A stretch of 55,820 nucleotides of DNA from a virus, in the IMG/VR virus record IMGVR_UViG_3300012349_000007, positions 1 to 55,820 of that record; one strand, 5' to 3'. The position numbers and the translations under genes are program-made. Positions 33,444 to 40,365 of the stretch are shown one piece after another (the stretch's first letter is position 1; the number at the start of each line of letters is the position of its first letter). Below the pieces are notes generated by a model. It was not told the origin of the DNA, did no database searches, and saw nothing but the letters and a program-made list of their open reading frames with translations.

Positions 33444-33667
33444 ACGATAACCCCGATGTCTACAACGTCACCATTCAGCATGTAGCCATTGCCGCGTCTA
33501 CGATTGGCTTTGAAGTCCATCGCAAGCCAGGGTACTACATCCTCTTGACCGATGCCTTATCGGGCTATGGAGACGCGGTAAAGTTCCCTGATAGCCCGCA
33601 TGGCTACACAGAGGCCCTGGCATGGATACGGGAAATAGCGGGTGATGAGGAGGCCAATCGTGACTGA
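33440..33667 (+). CDS. Hypothetical alpha/beta protein (75 aa)
   Basis: GTG start in the phrase GAGGCACAATCGTGA, which recurs at later starts. Strand-helix pattern with EALAWIREIAG at the C-terminus. Unknown. Confidence 0.55.
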   Translation: MNDNPDVYNVTIQHVAIAASTIGFEVHRKPGYYILLTDALSGYGDAVKFPDSPHGYTEALAWIREIAGDEEANRD

Positions 33668-33860
33668 GATTCCACGTACTGGTGATGTAGTGCAAGTCAC
33701 CATTGAAGGGACTGTACTAAGTACTACTCAGGGAAGTTTTATCTCTGTTTCGTTTCGTGATGCTTTCGCAAACGTACATACCCTTTGGTTTAGCGGGGTA
33801 AACAAAGTGGAGCGAGTCACACCAAAGGCCAATCAAGAGCAACAGGAGGCACAATCGTGA
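33660..33860 (+). CDS. Hypothetical beta-rich protein (66 aa)
   Basis: GTG 33660 with GAGGAGG 6 nt upstream; MTEIPRTGDVVQV then FISVSFRDAF and a Gln-rich C-terminus. A small beta barrel is plausible. Overlaps the previous stop by 8 nt. Confidence 0.55.
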   Translation: MTEIPRTGDVVQVTIEGTVLSTTQGSFISVSFRDAFANVHTLWFSGVNKVERVTPKANQEQQEAQS

Positions 33861-33916
33861 CTGAGCCACGTGGGAGTGTGTTGGTATGGAATATAAAGAC
33901 GACGTATAGTTTCCAC

Positions 33917-33945
33917 TTGACCGAATTGTATCAATGTGGTATGCT
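33917..33945 (+). promoter_or_regulatory. Promoter for the second excisionase-like gene
   Basis: TTGACC (33917-33922), 17 bp, TATGCT (33940-33945) with TGG just before it. The same design as at 31148-31176, so both HTH genes share an extended -10 promoter type. Confidence 0.65.
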
Positions 33946-33983
33946 TACAGTGGCATATCGTACGTATGCCAAAGGAGGTTCTA

Positions 33984-34181
33984 GTGATCACTATGGACTA
34001 TTTAACCGCAGAGGAGGTAGCTACAGAGCTTCGATATTCGGTCACAACTGTAAAACGGATGCTTCGTACCAACGAAATGCCAGGCTACAAGTTTGGCGGC
34101 GAATGGCGCATCGACCGGGCCGAGTACGAAGAGTGGAAGCGACAACGCAAAAATCAATATCAGAAACCAGCAGAGGATTAA
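33984..34181 (+). CDS. Excisionase-like HTH protein 2
   Basis: 65 residues, GTG 33984 (AAAGGAGG 5 nt before); ATG 33993 is further from the ribosome binding site. LTAEEVATELRYSVTTVKRM, then MPGYKFGGEWRIDRAEYEEW: the same winged-helix class as 31227-31421. Its place just before the replication initiator suggests control of the early operon rather than excision. Confidence 0.8.
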   Translation: MITMDYLTAEEVATELRYSVTTVKRMLRTNEMPGYKFGGEWRIDRAEYEEWKRQRKNQYQKPAED

Positions 34182-34356
34182 CTGACCTTCTGGTTTTTCC
34201 AGTAGCGCACGTGCTGCAAAGAAGTCTCCACACACCTATGCAGCACGCTGTGTAGCACTACCTTGCTATCATTTTGCCATAGAACATGGCAAAAGGCAAG
34301 GGTAAGTTGCAGGGAATTCTACTGCTATTTCTAATGAACGTGAAGGGCAAAGGGCA
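34182..34356 (+). other. Leader region of the replication gene
   Basis: Contains the perfect hairpin TTTTGCCAT (34272-34280)/ATGGCAAAA (34286-34294), then a 24-codon frame starting at ATG 34286 and ending TGA 34360, which overlaps the initiator ATG (ATGA). It may be a leader peptide whose start lies in the hairpin arm, coupling initiator translation. Low certainty. Confidence 0.35.
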
Positions 34357-35871
34357 ATGAATCAGCATAGTGTGAAGACCGAAGAGCAAAAGGATAACGA
34401 CAATTACGCAAAGAACTTTACACGAGTTCCTAACATTCTTTTTGAGTCGTATAAGTATCTCACCAAAGAAGAGGTGCTTCTCTACATACGGCTGCGCTAT
34501 ATCTACTGGGATACGAAGCCGCGCTATCTCTCTCTGAGAGAACTGGCAGATATAACCGGATACTCGACAGGGGCATTAAGCAAAATGCTACCGCGCCTGA
34601 CGATCGTCGGTTTAATCCATGCTGAAATCAGAAGGAAAAAGGGCAAAGACGGTAAGGAAAAAGGCAATCCCATATATCACATCACCATCAATGATATATG
34701 GGAAGAAAACCGCAAGTTCTTCACAGAAGGGCATTTTGACCCAAGTGAAGCGCTACTTGTTCACGAAATGAATGAAACCAGTTCACCAAATGAACAGGAT
34801 ACACCGAAACCAGTTCACCAAATGAACAAGCCTGTTCATAAAATGAACGACCCTGTTCACGAAACCAGACAAGATAGTTCACCAAATGAACAGGATCAAG
34901 CACAAAATAACCCACATAAGACTAATAGTAAGACTATTGATAATACTTCAACACAAGAAGAGAGTGTTACGCCCACCATTGCAGACGTGCCGGCATGTGG
35001 CGCTAACGCGCCAGCACTCTCTGCTTTGCCACTTCAAGAAAAAATGCTTGAAGAGGAAACGATCTGCTCTAAGTGTGGCAATCTTACTATCACCCCAAAT
35101 GATTGCCCTTGGTGTAAAGCGTCAAAACAAGTTTCCCTCCAAGAGAAAGGACAGACCGATGGAAGCAGCAACAATAATCATCGTCATCTCAGCAGTCTCA
35201 ATAGCCACCAACCTCTTCGTCAGCAATTGGATACTGCTGACGATACGCATGGAGCTACGCCTACTCAACAGAAAGAAGGATTAACCGATGGACATGACAG
35301 CATTCACAACCCTACTCATCTTCTGGATCATGGTAGCAATCTTAGCATTGGCACTCACAGCGATCGTCATCCTGGAAAATCGCCCGTAGCCCAACAGACA
35401 TCCACCTCCAAGCCTGTTCAGGAAGTCCCCCCACTTGCCACTTTGAGCAAGGTGCCTGAACAGGCCGCGTTGATGGCACCTGCGGAACCGAAACCGCGTG
35501 CCAGATCGGCACCGAAAAAGGCCGTAGAGAAGCCAGCGGGCCCGCCTCCAAGCGAGATGGAGTGGAGCACACGCAAATGTATGATGTTGTTCGATTTCTG
35601 GCGTGGAGCGCCACTGATCGGTACGTACAAAAACTCGCAGGCGTCCACGTGTGCGAAGGGATTAGCCGCCAACTACACCGAGCAGCAGGTAGTTGATGCG
35701 AGAACGGATATGGAAGCTGACATTTATTGGATGTCTCACGGAGGAGTAGATATCTGCGAGGTAGCGAACAACATCCACAAATATGTCAGGAAGCGCCAAC
35801 TAACTATTGTGGAGAAAGCTCCAGTGCCGGTGAAAATTGACCGCGAATACTTGAAGAGAGTGAAGCCATGA
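34357..35871 (+). CDS. Replication initiator, lambda-O-like, with origin inside
   Basis: 504 residues. The N-terminus (about 15-125) is a winged helix with FTRVPNILFES and LSLRELADITGYSTGALSKM, the type of phage initiators. Residues 134-178 are a low-complexity Asn/Gln/Pro stretch coded by palindromic iterons. A zinc-knuckle with CSKCGN and CPWC lies at 237-254. Residues 268-344 have an odd His/Asn-rich sequence because two membrane-protein genes are overprinted there. The C-terminal domain (about 390-480: MMLFDFWRGAPLIG, ADIYWMSHGG) may bind the DnaB helicase encoded next (4-nt overlap). Confidence 0.75.
   Translation: MNQHSVKTEEQKDNDNYAKNFTRVPNILFESYKYLTKEEVLLYIRLRYIYWDTKPRYLSLRELADITGYSTGALSKMLPRLTIVGLIHAEIRRKKGKDGKEKGNPIYHITINDIWEENRKFFTEGHFDPSEALLVHEMNETSSPNEQDTPKPVHQMNKPVHKMNDPVHETRQDSSPNEQDQAQNNPHKTNSKTIDNTSTQEESVTPTIADVPACGANAPALSALPLQEKMLEEETICSKCGNLTITPNDCPWCKASKQVSLQEKGQTDGSSNNNHRHLSSLNSHQPLRQQLDTADDTHGATPTQQKEGLTDGHDSIHNPTHLLDHGSNLSIGTHSDRHPGKSPVAQQTSTSKPVQEVPPLATLSKVPEQAALMAPAEPKPRARSAPKKAVEKPAGPPPSEMEWSTRKCMMLFDFWRGAPLIGTYKNSQASTCAKGLAANYTEQQVVDARTDMEADIYWMSHGGVDICEVANNIHKYVRKRQLTIVEKAPVPVKIDREYLKRVKP
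34759..34891 (+). repeat. Origin iterons: five GTTCA-N5-TGAAC palindromes plus a half-site
   Basis: Perfect 15-bp copies at 34781, 34813, 34834 and 34877, an imperfect one at 34759 and a half-site at 34855. Start-to-start steps are 22, 32, 21, 21 and 22 bp, about two helical turns. They lie inside the initiator gene just after the winged-helix coding region, as in phage lambda. Confidence 0.8.
34892..34960 (+). other. AT-rich unwinding-element candidate
   Basis: An A-rich, T-rich stretch immediately downstream of the iterons (runs such as TAATAGTAAGACTATTGATAAT at about 34923-34944). In lambda-type origins such DNA melts next to the iterons. Inferred from position. Confidence 0.5.
35159..35284 (+). 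CDS. Overprinted small membrane protein 1
   Basis: 41 residues in the +1 frame inside the initiator gene. AAAGGA lies 7 nt before ATG 35159. Residues 5-28 are hydrophobic (TIIIVISAVSIATNLFV, then WILLTI), followed by a basic tail (RLLNRKKD). The hydrophobic run and well-spaced ribosome binding site argue for a real gene. Role unknown. Confidence 0.6.
   Translation: MEAATIIIVISAVSIATNLFVSNWILLTIRMELRLLNRKKD
35288..35389 (+). CDS. Overprinted small membrane protein 2
   Basis: 33 residues, same frame as the preceding nested gene. AAGGA is again 7 nt before the ATG, and only 3 nt separate the two. Residues 5-28 form one transmembrane segment (FTTLLIFWIMVAILALALTA), ENRP at the end. The matching ribosome-binding sites support both. 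Confidence 0.6.
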   Translation: MDMTAFTTLLIFWIMVAILALALTAIVILENRP

Positions 35872-37205
35872 CCGAGAAATGGGTACCAACCAACGTGGAG
35901 GCAGAGGAAAGCGTGCTTTCTCACTTGCTCAGTGCTCCACGCAAAATCACGGAAGTGGTAGATCGTTTATCCCCTGAGCACTTCTGTTCAGATCGCGCCA
36001 GCCGTGTCTACCAACTCATGGTGACGTTAGCGCATCAGGGGAAGGCATGTACCGTCTCTAACGTCTATGATGCCTGGGCAAGAGCATATGGGGTGGACGA
36101 TGAAGTCTATGATTTTCTTGAAGACCGCTATGGCCTCTTTTCTGCATTCATGACGCCTTTTGAAGACCAGGTGGAGAAAGTCATTCGCGTGCATACCATG
36201 CGCCGTCTCATCTCAGCCGCTCAGCATATCGCAGAAGTCGCCTATGCTCAGGATGACAATGCTATGGACGTAGCCGAGCAACTTATTTACGATATTGCCA
36301 GGGGCGTAGACGGTGATACAGTGGCAACGCTGGCGCAAGTGAAGCAGCGCTACATGCAAGAGTTTGAGCAACGGCGTGAAAACCTCCTCAACGGCATAGC
36401 CAATGGCATTCCGACCGGCTTTCATGAGCTAGATGTCATCTTAGGCGGTTTGCAGCCCTCCAATCTCTATACCCTCGCAGCTCGTCCTAGCCTGGGTAAG
36501 ACAGCCCTGGCACTCAACTTTGCTCTCTACATCGCTAGACATGCCCGCCGGTGCCTGTTTTTTAGCCTGGAGATGAGTGAGTTAGAGTTATTCCAGCGCT
36601 TGCTAGCCATAGAAACGCCTGTCGATCAATCGTTCTTACGCGACGGCGATGTGAACGAGCAGGAACTTGAAGATATCCGCTACACGGCTAACGACCTGGC
36701 TGAACTCGATATGTTGATAGATGACCGAACCTATACCCTGGCTGGTATATGCAGCAAGGCCCGGCGTGAACATGCCCGCAAACCACTTAATCTCATCGTG
36801 GTTGATTACCTCCAATTGATCGATACTTCCCCGGAAGGGCGAAACAAGAACAAGATGCGCTACGAGGAAGTAGGCGAATTCTCGAAACGGTTGAAACGTC
36901 TGGCCAAAGAGTTGAAAGTGCCGGTCATTGCCATAGCGCAACTCAACCGCGACGTGGAAAGCCGACAAAGCCCAAAGCCGCGTATGTCTGATTTAGGCGA
37001 AAGTGGCAAACTTGAGCAGGATATGGACGTTGTGGCCTTCGTCTACTGCGAGGAAACTGAGCTTGCAAAAAAGGAGAACTGCGAACCGTACAAAGTCCAT
37101 GTTCACGTGGCCAAGCACCGTAATGGACGCTTAGGCGATGTCGAGTTGTGGTTCAGGCCCCGGATCACCAAATTCCAGGATGAGGAGCCGGACTATGAGC
37201 AATGA
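35868..37205 (+). CDS. dnaB: Replicative DNA helicase (DnaB-like)
   Basis: 445 residues. N-terminal DnaB domain (about 1-110), linker, and RecA-type ATPase domain with Walker A ARPSLGKT (205-212), FFSLEMS (H1a), LIVVDYLQLI (Walker B, about 307-316), and IAQLNRDVESR with the arginine finger motif. Unwinds DNA at the fork. Overlaps the initiator stop (ATGA) and the next gene. Confidence 0.95.
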   Translation: MTEKWVPTNVEAEESVLSHLLSAPRKITEVVDRLSPEHFCSDRASRVYQLMVTLAHQGKACTVSNVYDAWARAYGVDDEVYDFLEDRYGLFSAFMTPFEDQVEKVIRVHTMRRLISAAQHIAEVAYAQDDNAMDVAEQLIYDIARGVDGDTVATLAQVKQRYMQEFEQRRENLLNGIANGIPTGFHELDVILGGLQPSNLYTLAARPSLGKTALALNFALYIARHARRCLFFSLEMSELELFQRLLAIETPVDQSFLRDGDVNEQELEDIRYTANDLAELDMLIDDRTYTLAGICSKARREHARKPLNLIVVDYLQLIDTSPEGRNKNKMRYEEVGEFSKRLKRLAKELKVPVIAIAQLNRDVESRQSPKPRMSDLGESGKLEQDMDVVAFVYCEETELAKKENCEPYKVHVHVAKHRNGRLGDVELWFRPRITKFQDEEPDYEQ

Positions 37206-37509
37206 GGATTATCCGGCCATGTGCTTGAATACAGCCCATGCATTCGCCAGTCCGTTTGAAGTTGTTTTTGCTACGCGCACCGATGCCTGCTGGCTGTACT
37301 GGTGCGAGGATTGTAGGCACCGTGGACAGTTGCTGGACTGGGGGGCAAGGCATAACTGGCCTGAGATAGCGATACATCCCTACGCCGTGGCTTCGGGCAT
37401 GGACTTCTGGCAAACGGCTGTACTTCTCGGCAGTGACGATATGATCTGGATGTTTTTGGGGCTTATCGAGATGCTTGATATGGAGATACGAGAGGAAGCA
37501 AAAGTATGA
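37195..37509 (+). CDS. Small zinc-binding protein (104 aa)
   Basis: ATG 37195 (GAGGAG upstream) overlaps the helicase stop. WCEDCRHRG holds a CxxC; another Cys is near the N-terminus (MCLNT). C-terminal half helical (MIWMFLGLIEMLDMEI). Unknown role after dnaB, perhaps DNA metabolism. Confidence 0.55.
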   Translation: MSNEDYPAMCLNTAHAFASPFEVVFATRTDACWLYWCEDCRHRGQLLDWGARHNWPEIAIHPYAVASGMDFWQTAVLLGSDDMIWMFLGLIEMLDMEIREEAKV

Positions 37510-37724
37510 CCTGGACGATCATTTTTACCATAAGCGCGTCTACCCTGCTCATCGCGGTCTTCGTAGCCGATCTGCGAACCATGCAGACCGAACACGAGAC
37601 GAAGCAGCCACCAATGGAGCTTGCCGAATTCTCCCGCGCAATGAAACAACTGGATGATTTCAGCGAGACCGAGATATGGAAACTGTACGGCGTGTATCGC
37701 CAGAGAGGAAAGGTACAGGTATGA
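37506..37724 (+). CDS. Small membrane protein (72 aa)
   Basis: One N-terminal transmembrane helix (about 3-22: WTIIFTISASTLLIAVFVAD) and a charged helical C-terminus. ATGA overlap upstream; downstream overlaps the ArsR-type gene. Function unknown. Confidence 0.6.
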   Translation: MTWTIIFTISASTLLIAVFVADLRTMQTEHETKQPPMELAEFSRAMKQLDDFSETEIWKLYGVYRQRGKVQV

Positions 37725-38032
37725 CCACCTACGAAGATGTGCAGCGTTTCAAAGCGCTGGCCGACCCAACGCGCTTAACCTTGTTGCAAATCATTAGCCG
37801 CGGGGACGGTCTGCTGAATGTCATTGACTTGCGAGAGAAGCTGAACGTGCAGCTAGGCCGCCGACTTTCGCAACCGACAATTTCGCATCATCTGGGCATC
37901 CTCCGAGATGCGCGACTCGTGGACTCGACGAAAGACGGCCTGGAAGCTTTTTATCGGCTTCGTAGCGATGCATTGACATGCGCGATGGAGGTCTTACGCA
38001 CGATTGCGAGAAGGCAAGAGGTAGCGGTGTAA
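37721..38032 (+). CDS. ArsR-family winged-helix regulator
   Basis: 103 residues. The pattern FKALADPTRLTLLQII, then QPTISHHLGILRDARLVDS and YRLRSDA, is the winged helix of ArsR-type repressors. No metal-binding Cys pairs are seen, so it responds to something else or acts constitutively. It may regulate the phage early genes. Start ATG 37721 in ATGA overlap. Confidence 0.85.
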   Translation: MTTYEDVQRFKALADPTRLTLLQIISRGDGLLNVIDLREKLNVQLGRRLSQPTISHHLGILRDARLVDSTKDGLEAFYRLRSDALTCAMEVLRTIARRQEVAV

Positions 38033-38127
38033 TGTCAACCGGCAATGAGGACATCCGACTCAGGAATGCCATTTTTAGCGGCGTAGTAATCCGTAGGGCG
38101 CCTCTAAGAGAGAGGCAGGTATATTGA
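38032..38127 (+). CDS. Possible 31-residue peptide
   Basis: Begins in TAATG overlap with the ArsR stop. Basic, with no recognised motif. A hairpin GCCTCT/AGAGGC lies in its 3' end. Low support. Confidence 0.3.
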   Translation: MSTGNEDIRLRNAIFSGVVIRRAPLRERQVY

Positions 38128-38243
38128 GAGGTTGGAAAGAGAAGTGCCCTCTCTTGGCTGTACCAATCGCAAGAAATACGATTGAGCAAAAGAAAGGAAA
38201 ATGGGGATGACCACAAACCCACACCTGCTACGTCGCTGGCTGC

Positions 38244-38576
38244 ATGGAGCCTACGTACACCATCGGCGGCACATGCGAGAAGCACAATGCTGAATTTCGT
38301 GCCCAGTGGAAAGACGAGCATACCCGCAAGCCAGGCGACCGCCGTTCGCGTTGGCTTATCGGTGACAAGTGCCAGGTCAAGCTCGGCCAAACGACCTATG
38401 ACGCGGAAATTATCGATATGAGCGATGTAAGCCGTGCTGAGTCCAATTACGACCTGGTGCAATTGCGACTTTCCAAGACGGTGAAAGGGCTCGATGGGAA
38501 GCCTTATGCACAGACCTGGGTACATCCTGAGCCGGTACAGAGCTATCGGCTCAAAAAGGCGTTGTTGAAAGATTAG
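38244..38576 (+). CDS. Hypothetical protein with Cys/His-rich N-terminus (110 aa)
   Basis: ATG 38244. A beta-rich protein (WLIGDKCQVKLGQTTYDAEIIDM; LVQLRLSKTVKG). In-frame codons just upstream of the ATG read TCYVAGC, so together with CEKH they would make a zinc motif, but no normal start exists there; a plausible start ATG at 38208 is in a different frame. Either the annotated ATG is right or a frame change occurred. Confidence 0.55.
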   Translation: MEPTYTIGGTCEKHNAEFRAQWKDEHTRKPGDRRSRWLIGDKCQVKLGQTTYDAEIIDMSDVSRAESNYDLVQLRLSKTVKGLDGKPYAQTWVHPEPVQSYRLKKALLKD

Positions 38577-38654
38577 TGGCTGGCCCGAAGACCAGCCGGA
38601 GCCCGATTAAGTGGTTCAGGCTCGTATGTAGAACGAGCGGAAAGGCAAAGAACA

Positions 38655-39581
38655 ATGGCAAATCTCAATTTTTGGAAAGCATCAGATGAGCCTGGGGAAA
38701 ATGCGAAGGCAGCAGCAGGCATTATCAAGGTGATTGTGTTTCTGATTCTCATCGGAGTCGTGGTGTATAGCGAGTACATGTTCATCGGCATTATCAGTGT
38801 GATTTTGCCCGATGGTGTCAACAAAATAGGTGCCCTCATTGGCGCGGTCGCTACCGGTGCCTCTGTGTTGACGCTAGTAGCCGCTAAACTCCTCTGGATT
38901 ACTCCTGGTGGGCAAATGGTGTGGTCGTGGATATTCACCGGCTGCGAGGTGTTTATCTTGATCCTGAACGATATGCTGGCCTATGCGCTTCACTACGGCG
39001 CAGCTACTGGCATTCTCGCAGGGTGGCAGCAAATCACCCCAGCTTCGCCTGTCTTTGCCCTCATTGGCTGGATTCTTATCTTGCTCCTCGACCGAGCCCA
39101 ACGGGAGCGGCATAGAGACATGGAATTAGAAGCCAAGAAAGCGGCTGCTGAGAGAAAATACAAGGAAGCGGCCCACAGGGCTGAAATGGAACTGAGAGGC
39201 AATCACTTAAATCAAGTGACAGGCCGATTGCAAGAAGTTCTTTCCTCTGATGCTATCCAGATGCAAATCATGCGGCATGCAGAGCAGATGGTAGCGCGTG
39301 TACTCACCGATGTTTCTGGTATCACGGCCATAAACTACACGCCTACCCAACAAGCACAGATACCAGAAAAGTCTCTTGCACAACAGAGTTATGTCAAGTT
39401 ACAGGATGATCCTGTAACCAGTGCTTTGAACACAAGTTCAGTTGACCCTGAGAAGTTTGCTGACCTTATTGAAATGGCACAGCAATACGGATCACTGACA
39501 AGGGAAGAAGCTGACCCTTTACTACGGGCTCTGAGCGAGAACCAGGCCAAGACTCAGAGCAACGGACACCAACAGAAGTAG
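38655..39581 (+). CDS. Four-helix membrane protein with cytoplasmic helical tail
   Basis: 308 residues. About four hydrophobic segments (22-40, 45-60, 63-85, 90-150 region) are followed by a coiled coil (about 150-190, DMELEAKKAAAERKYKEA) and a Gln-rich tail. AAAGG near the ATG 38655. Unknown; possibly a phage superinfection or membrane-signalling cargo. The helical tail may interact with DNA or protein. Confidence 0.6.
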   Translation: MANLNFWKASDEPGENAKAAAGIIKVIVFLILIGVVVYSEYMFIGIISVILPDGVNKIGALIGAVATGASVLTLVAAKLLWITPGGQMVWSWIFTGCEVFILILNDMLAYALHYGAATGILAGWQQITPASPVFALIGWILILLLDRAQRERHRDMELEAKKAAAERKYKEAAHRAEMELRGNHLNQVTGRLQEVLSSDAIQMQIMRHAEQMVARVLTDVSGITAINYTPTQQAQIPEKSLAQQSYVKLQDDPVTSALNTSSVDPEKFADLIEMAQQYGSLTREEADPLLRALSENQAKTQSNGHQQK

Positions 39582-39589
39582 GGCCTGAA

Positions 39590-40066
39590 ATGGAAGGTGG
39601 AGCGGGAGCAATTGATGCTCCACCTGAGACAGAAGCGGAAGTTGAGCAGGAAGAAAAGGGAGATCAAGGAGTTCCAAACACTTCGGAAGAATACCCACCT
39701 TCCGAAGTGTTTGGAGGTGATAAACCTACTCCACAACTGGACATAGAACATTATAAGAAAAAAGGCATTCATGCACGTAAGAGAAAGTATGAAAAGCCTG
39801 GAAAAGATGGTGATGCTCCTGTTCGTGATGTAGTAATCTTTCGGTATAAGATGAAACATCATCTTCCAGGCATGTCAGACGACATGGAACATTGGTACGA
39901 ATTCTGGTACTTTACCAGACCTAACCGAAAGAAGGATGGAGACAAGTATGAGCAACACCTCAGAGCCTACAACAGGGGGCAAAAGTGGATTGCCCAAGAA
40001 GAGGGAATTGAAATTGTGGGAAGTAGCCGTAAAATCATTCCATACCGTAGACAGGCGCATAGTTGA
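39590..40066 (+). CDS. Hypothetical acidic-basic protein carrying a palindromic element
   Basis: 158 residues. N-terminus acidic and Pro-rich (1-45), C-terminus basic (HARKRKYEKPGKDG, MKHHLPGMSDDMEHWYEFWYF, YRRQ). It contains a 41-nt palindrome coding NTS-x5-SEVF (39674-39714). Its 3' 119 nt overlap the next gene in another frame. Function unknown. Confidence 0.55.
   Translation: MEGGAGAIDAPPETEAEVEQEEKGDQGVPNTSEEYPPSEVFGGDKPTPQLDIEHYKKKGIHARKRKYEKPGKDGDAPVRDVVIFRYKMKHHLPGMSDDMEHWYEFWYFTRPNRKKDGDKYEQHLRAYNRGQKWIAQEEGIEIVGSSRKIIPYRRQAHS
39674..39714. repeat. 41-nt palindromic element, copy 1 (16-bp stem)
   Basis: CCAAACACTTCGGAAG (39674-39689) is the exact complement of 39699-39714; 9-nt loop. 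The first base starts a codon of the host gene. Copy 2 is at 40233-40273. Outer sequence and length match; centres differ. Confidence 0.75.
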
Positions 40067-40304
40067 TGTAGAACATGCAACTGATGAAGAGTTTCAGACA
40101 TGGATAGCATCACAAGGTATTCCAGTTGATGAAGAAGGTATTTCTGAGTGGGTTTTTGAAGATAGAGTAGGGGTGATTAATCACGCCTTACGCTTTGGGG
40201 TTAATCTCAACTTTGCCGAAGATAATCCAGTCTCAAACACTTCGACAAACGAGGATTCTTCCGAAGTGTTTGAATGCCCTACTTCCGCTTCTGAAGCCAT
40301 TTGA
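39948..40304 (+). CDS. Hypothetical protein carrying a second palindromic element
   Basis: 118 residues from ATG 39948 (GGAG 6 nt before). It reads over the last 119 nt of the previous gene. Segments: LPKKRELKLWEVAVKSFHT, then VEHATDEEFQTWIASQG and VGVINHALRFG; the NTS-x5-SEVF segment lies near the C-terminus. Not recognised. Confidence 0.55.
   Translation: MSNTSEPTTGGKSGLPKKRELKLWEVAVKSFHTVDRRIVDVEHATDEEFQTWIASQGIPVDEEGISEWVFEDRVGVINHALRFGVNLNFAEDNPVSNTSTNEDSSEVFECPTSASEAI
40233..40273. repeat. 41-nt palindromic element, copy 2 (12-bp stem)
   Basis: TCAAACACTTCG (40233-40244) pairs with 40262-40273; 17-nt loop. It is in the same codon phase as copy 1 and is exactly 41 nt long. Confidence 0.7.
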
Positions 40305-40311
40305 AAGAATA

Positions 40312-40346
40312 TAGTAGTAGGGGTAACAATGGTATTCCTACTACTA
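40312..40346 (+). promoter_or_regulatory. Hairpin before the GIY-YIG gene
   Basis: TAGTAGTAGG (40312-40321) pairs with CCTACTACTA (40337-40346). It lies 19 nt before the ATG. The segment GGTATTCCTA in it recurs at 41121. Confidence 0.4.
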
Positions 40347-40365
40347 ACCAATAAAGGAGTCCTGT

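Noticed and set aside
33857-34255. 132-codon frame starting at GTG in a GAGGCACAATCGTGA phrase
   Set aside because: It reads over the promoter and most of the second excisionase-like gene in another frame; the product has no family pattern. The start phrase, shared with 33440, suggests it could be a remnant of a disrupted gene, but it is not supported as one.
34886-35284. 132-codon frame in the +1 phase of the initiator gene
   Set aside because: Its 5' part is the shadow of the Asn/Gln linker; only the last 41 codons, from ATG 35159 with a ribosome site, look real.
38208-38240. Programmed frameshift at AAACCCA
   Set aside because: The heptamer fits a -1 slip, but the downstream gene lies in the +1 frame relative to the upstream ATG, so this site would not join them.
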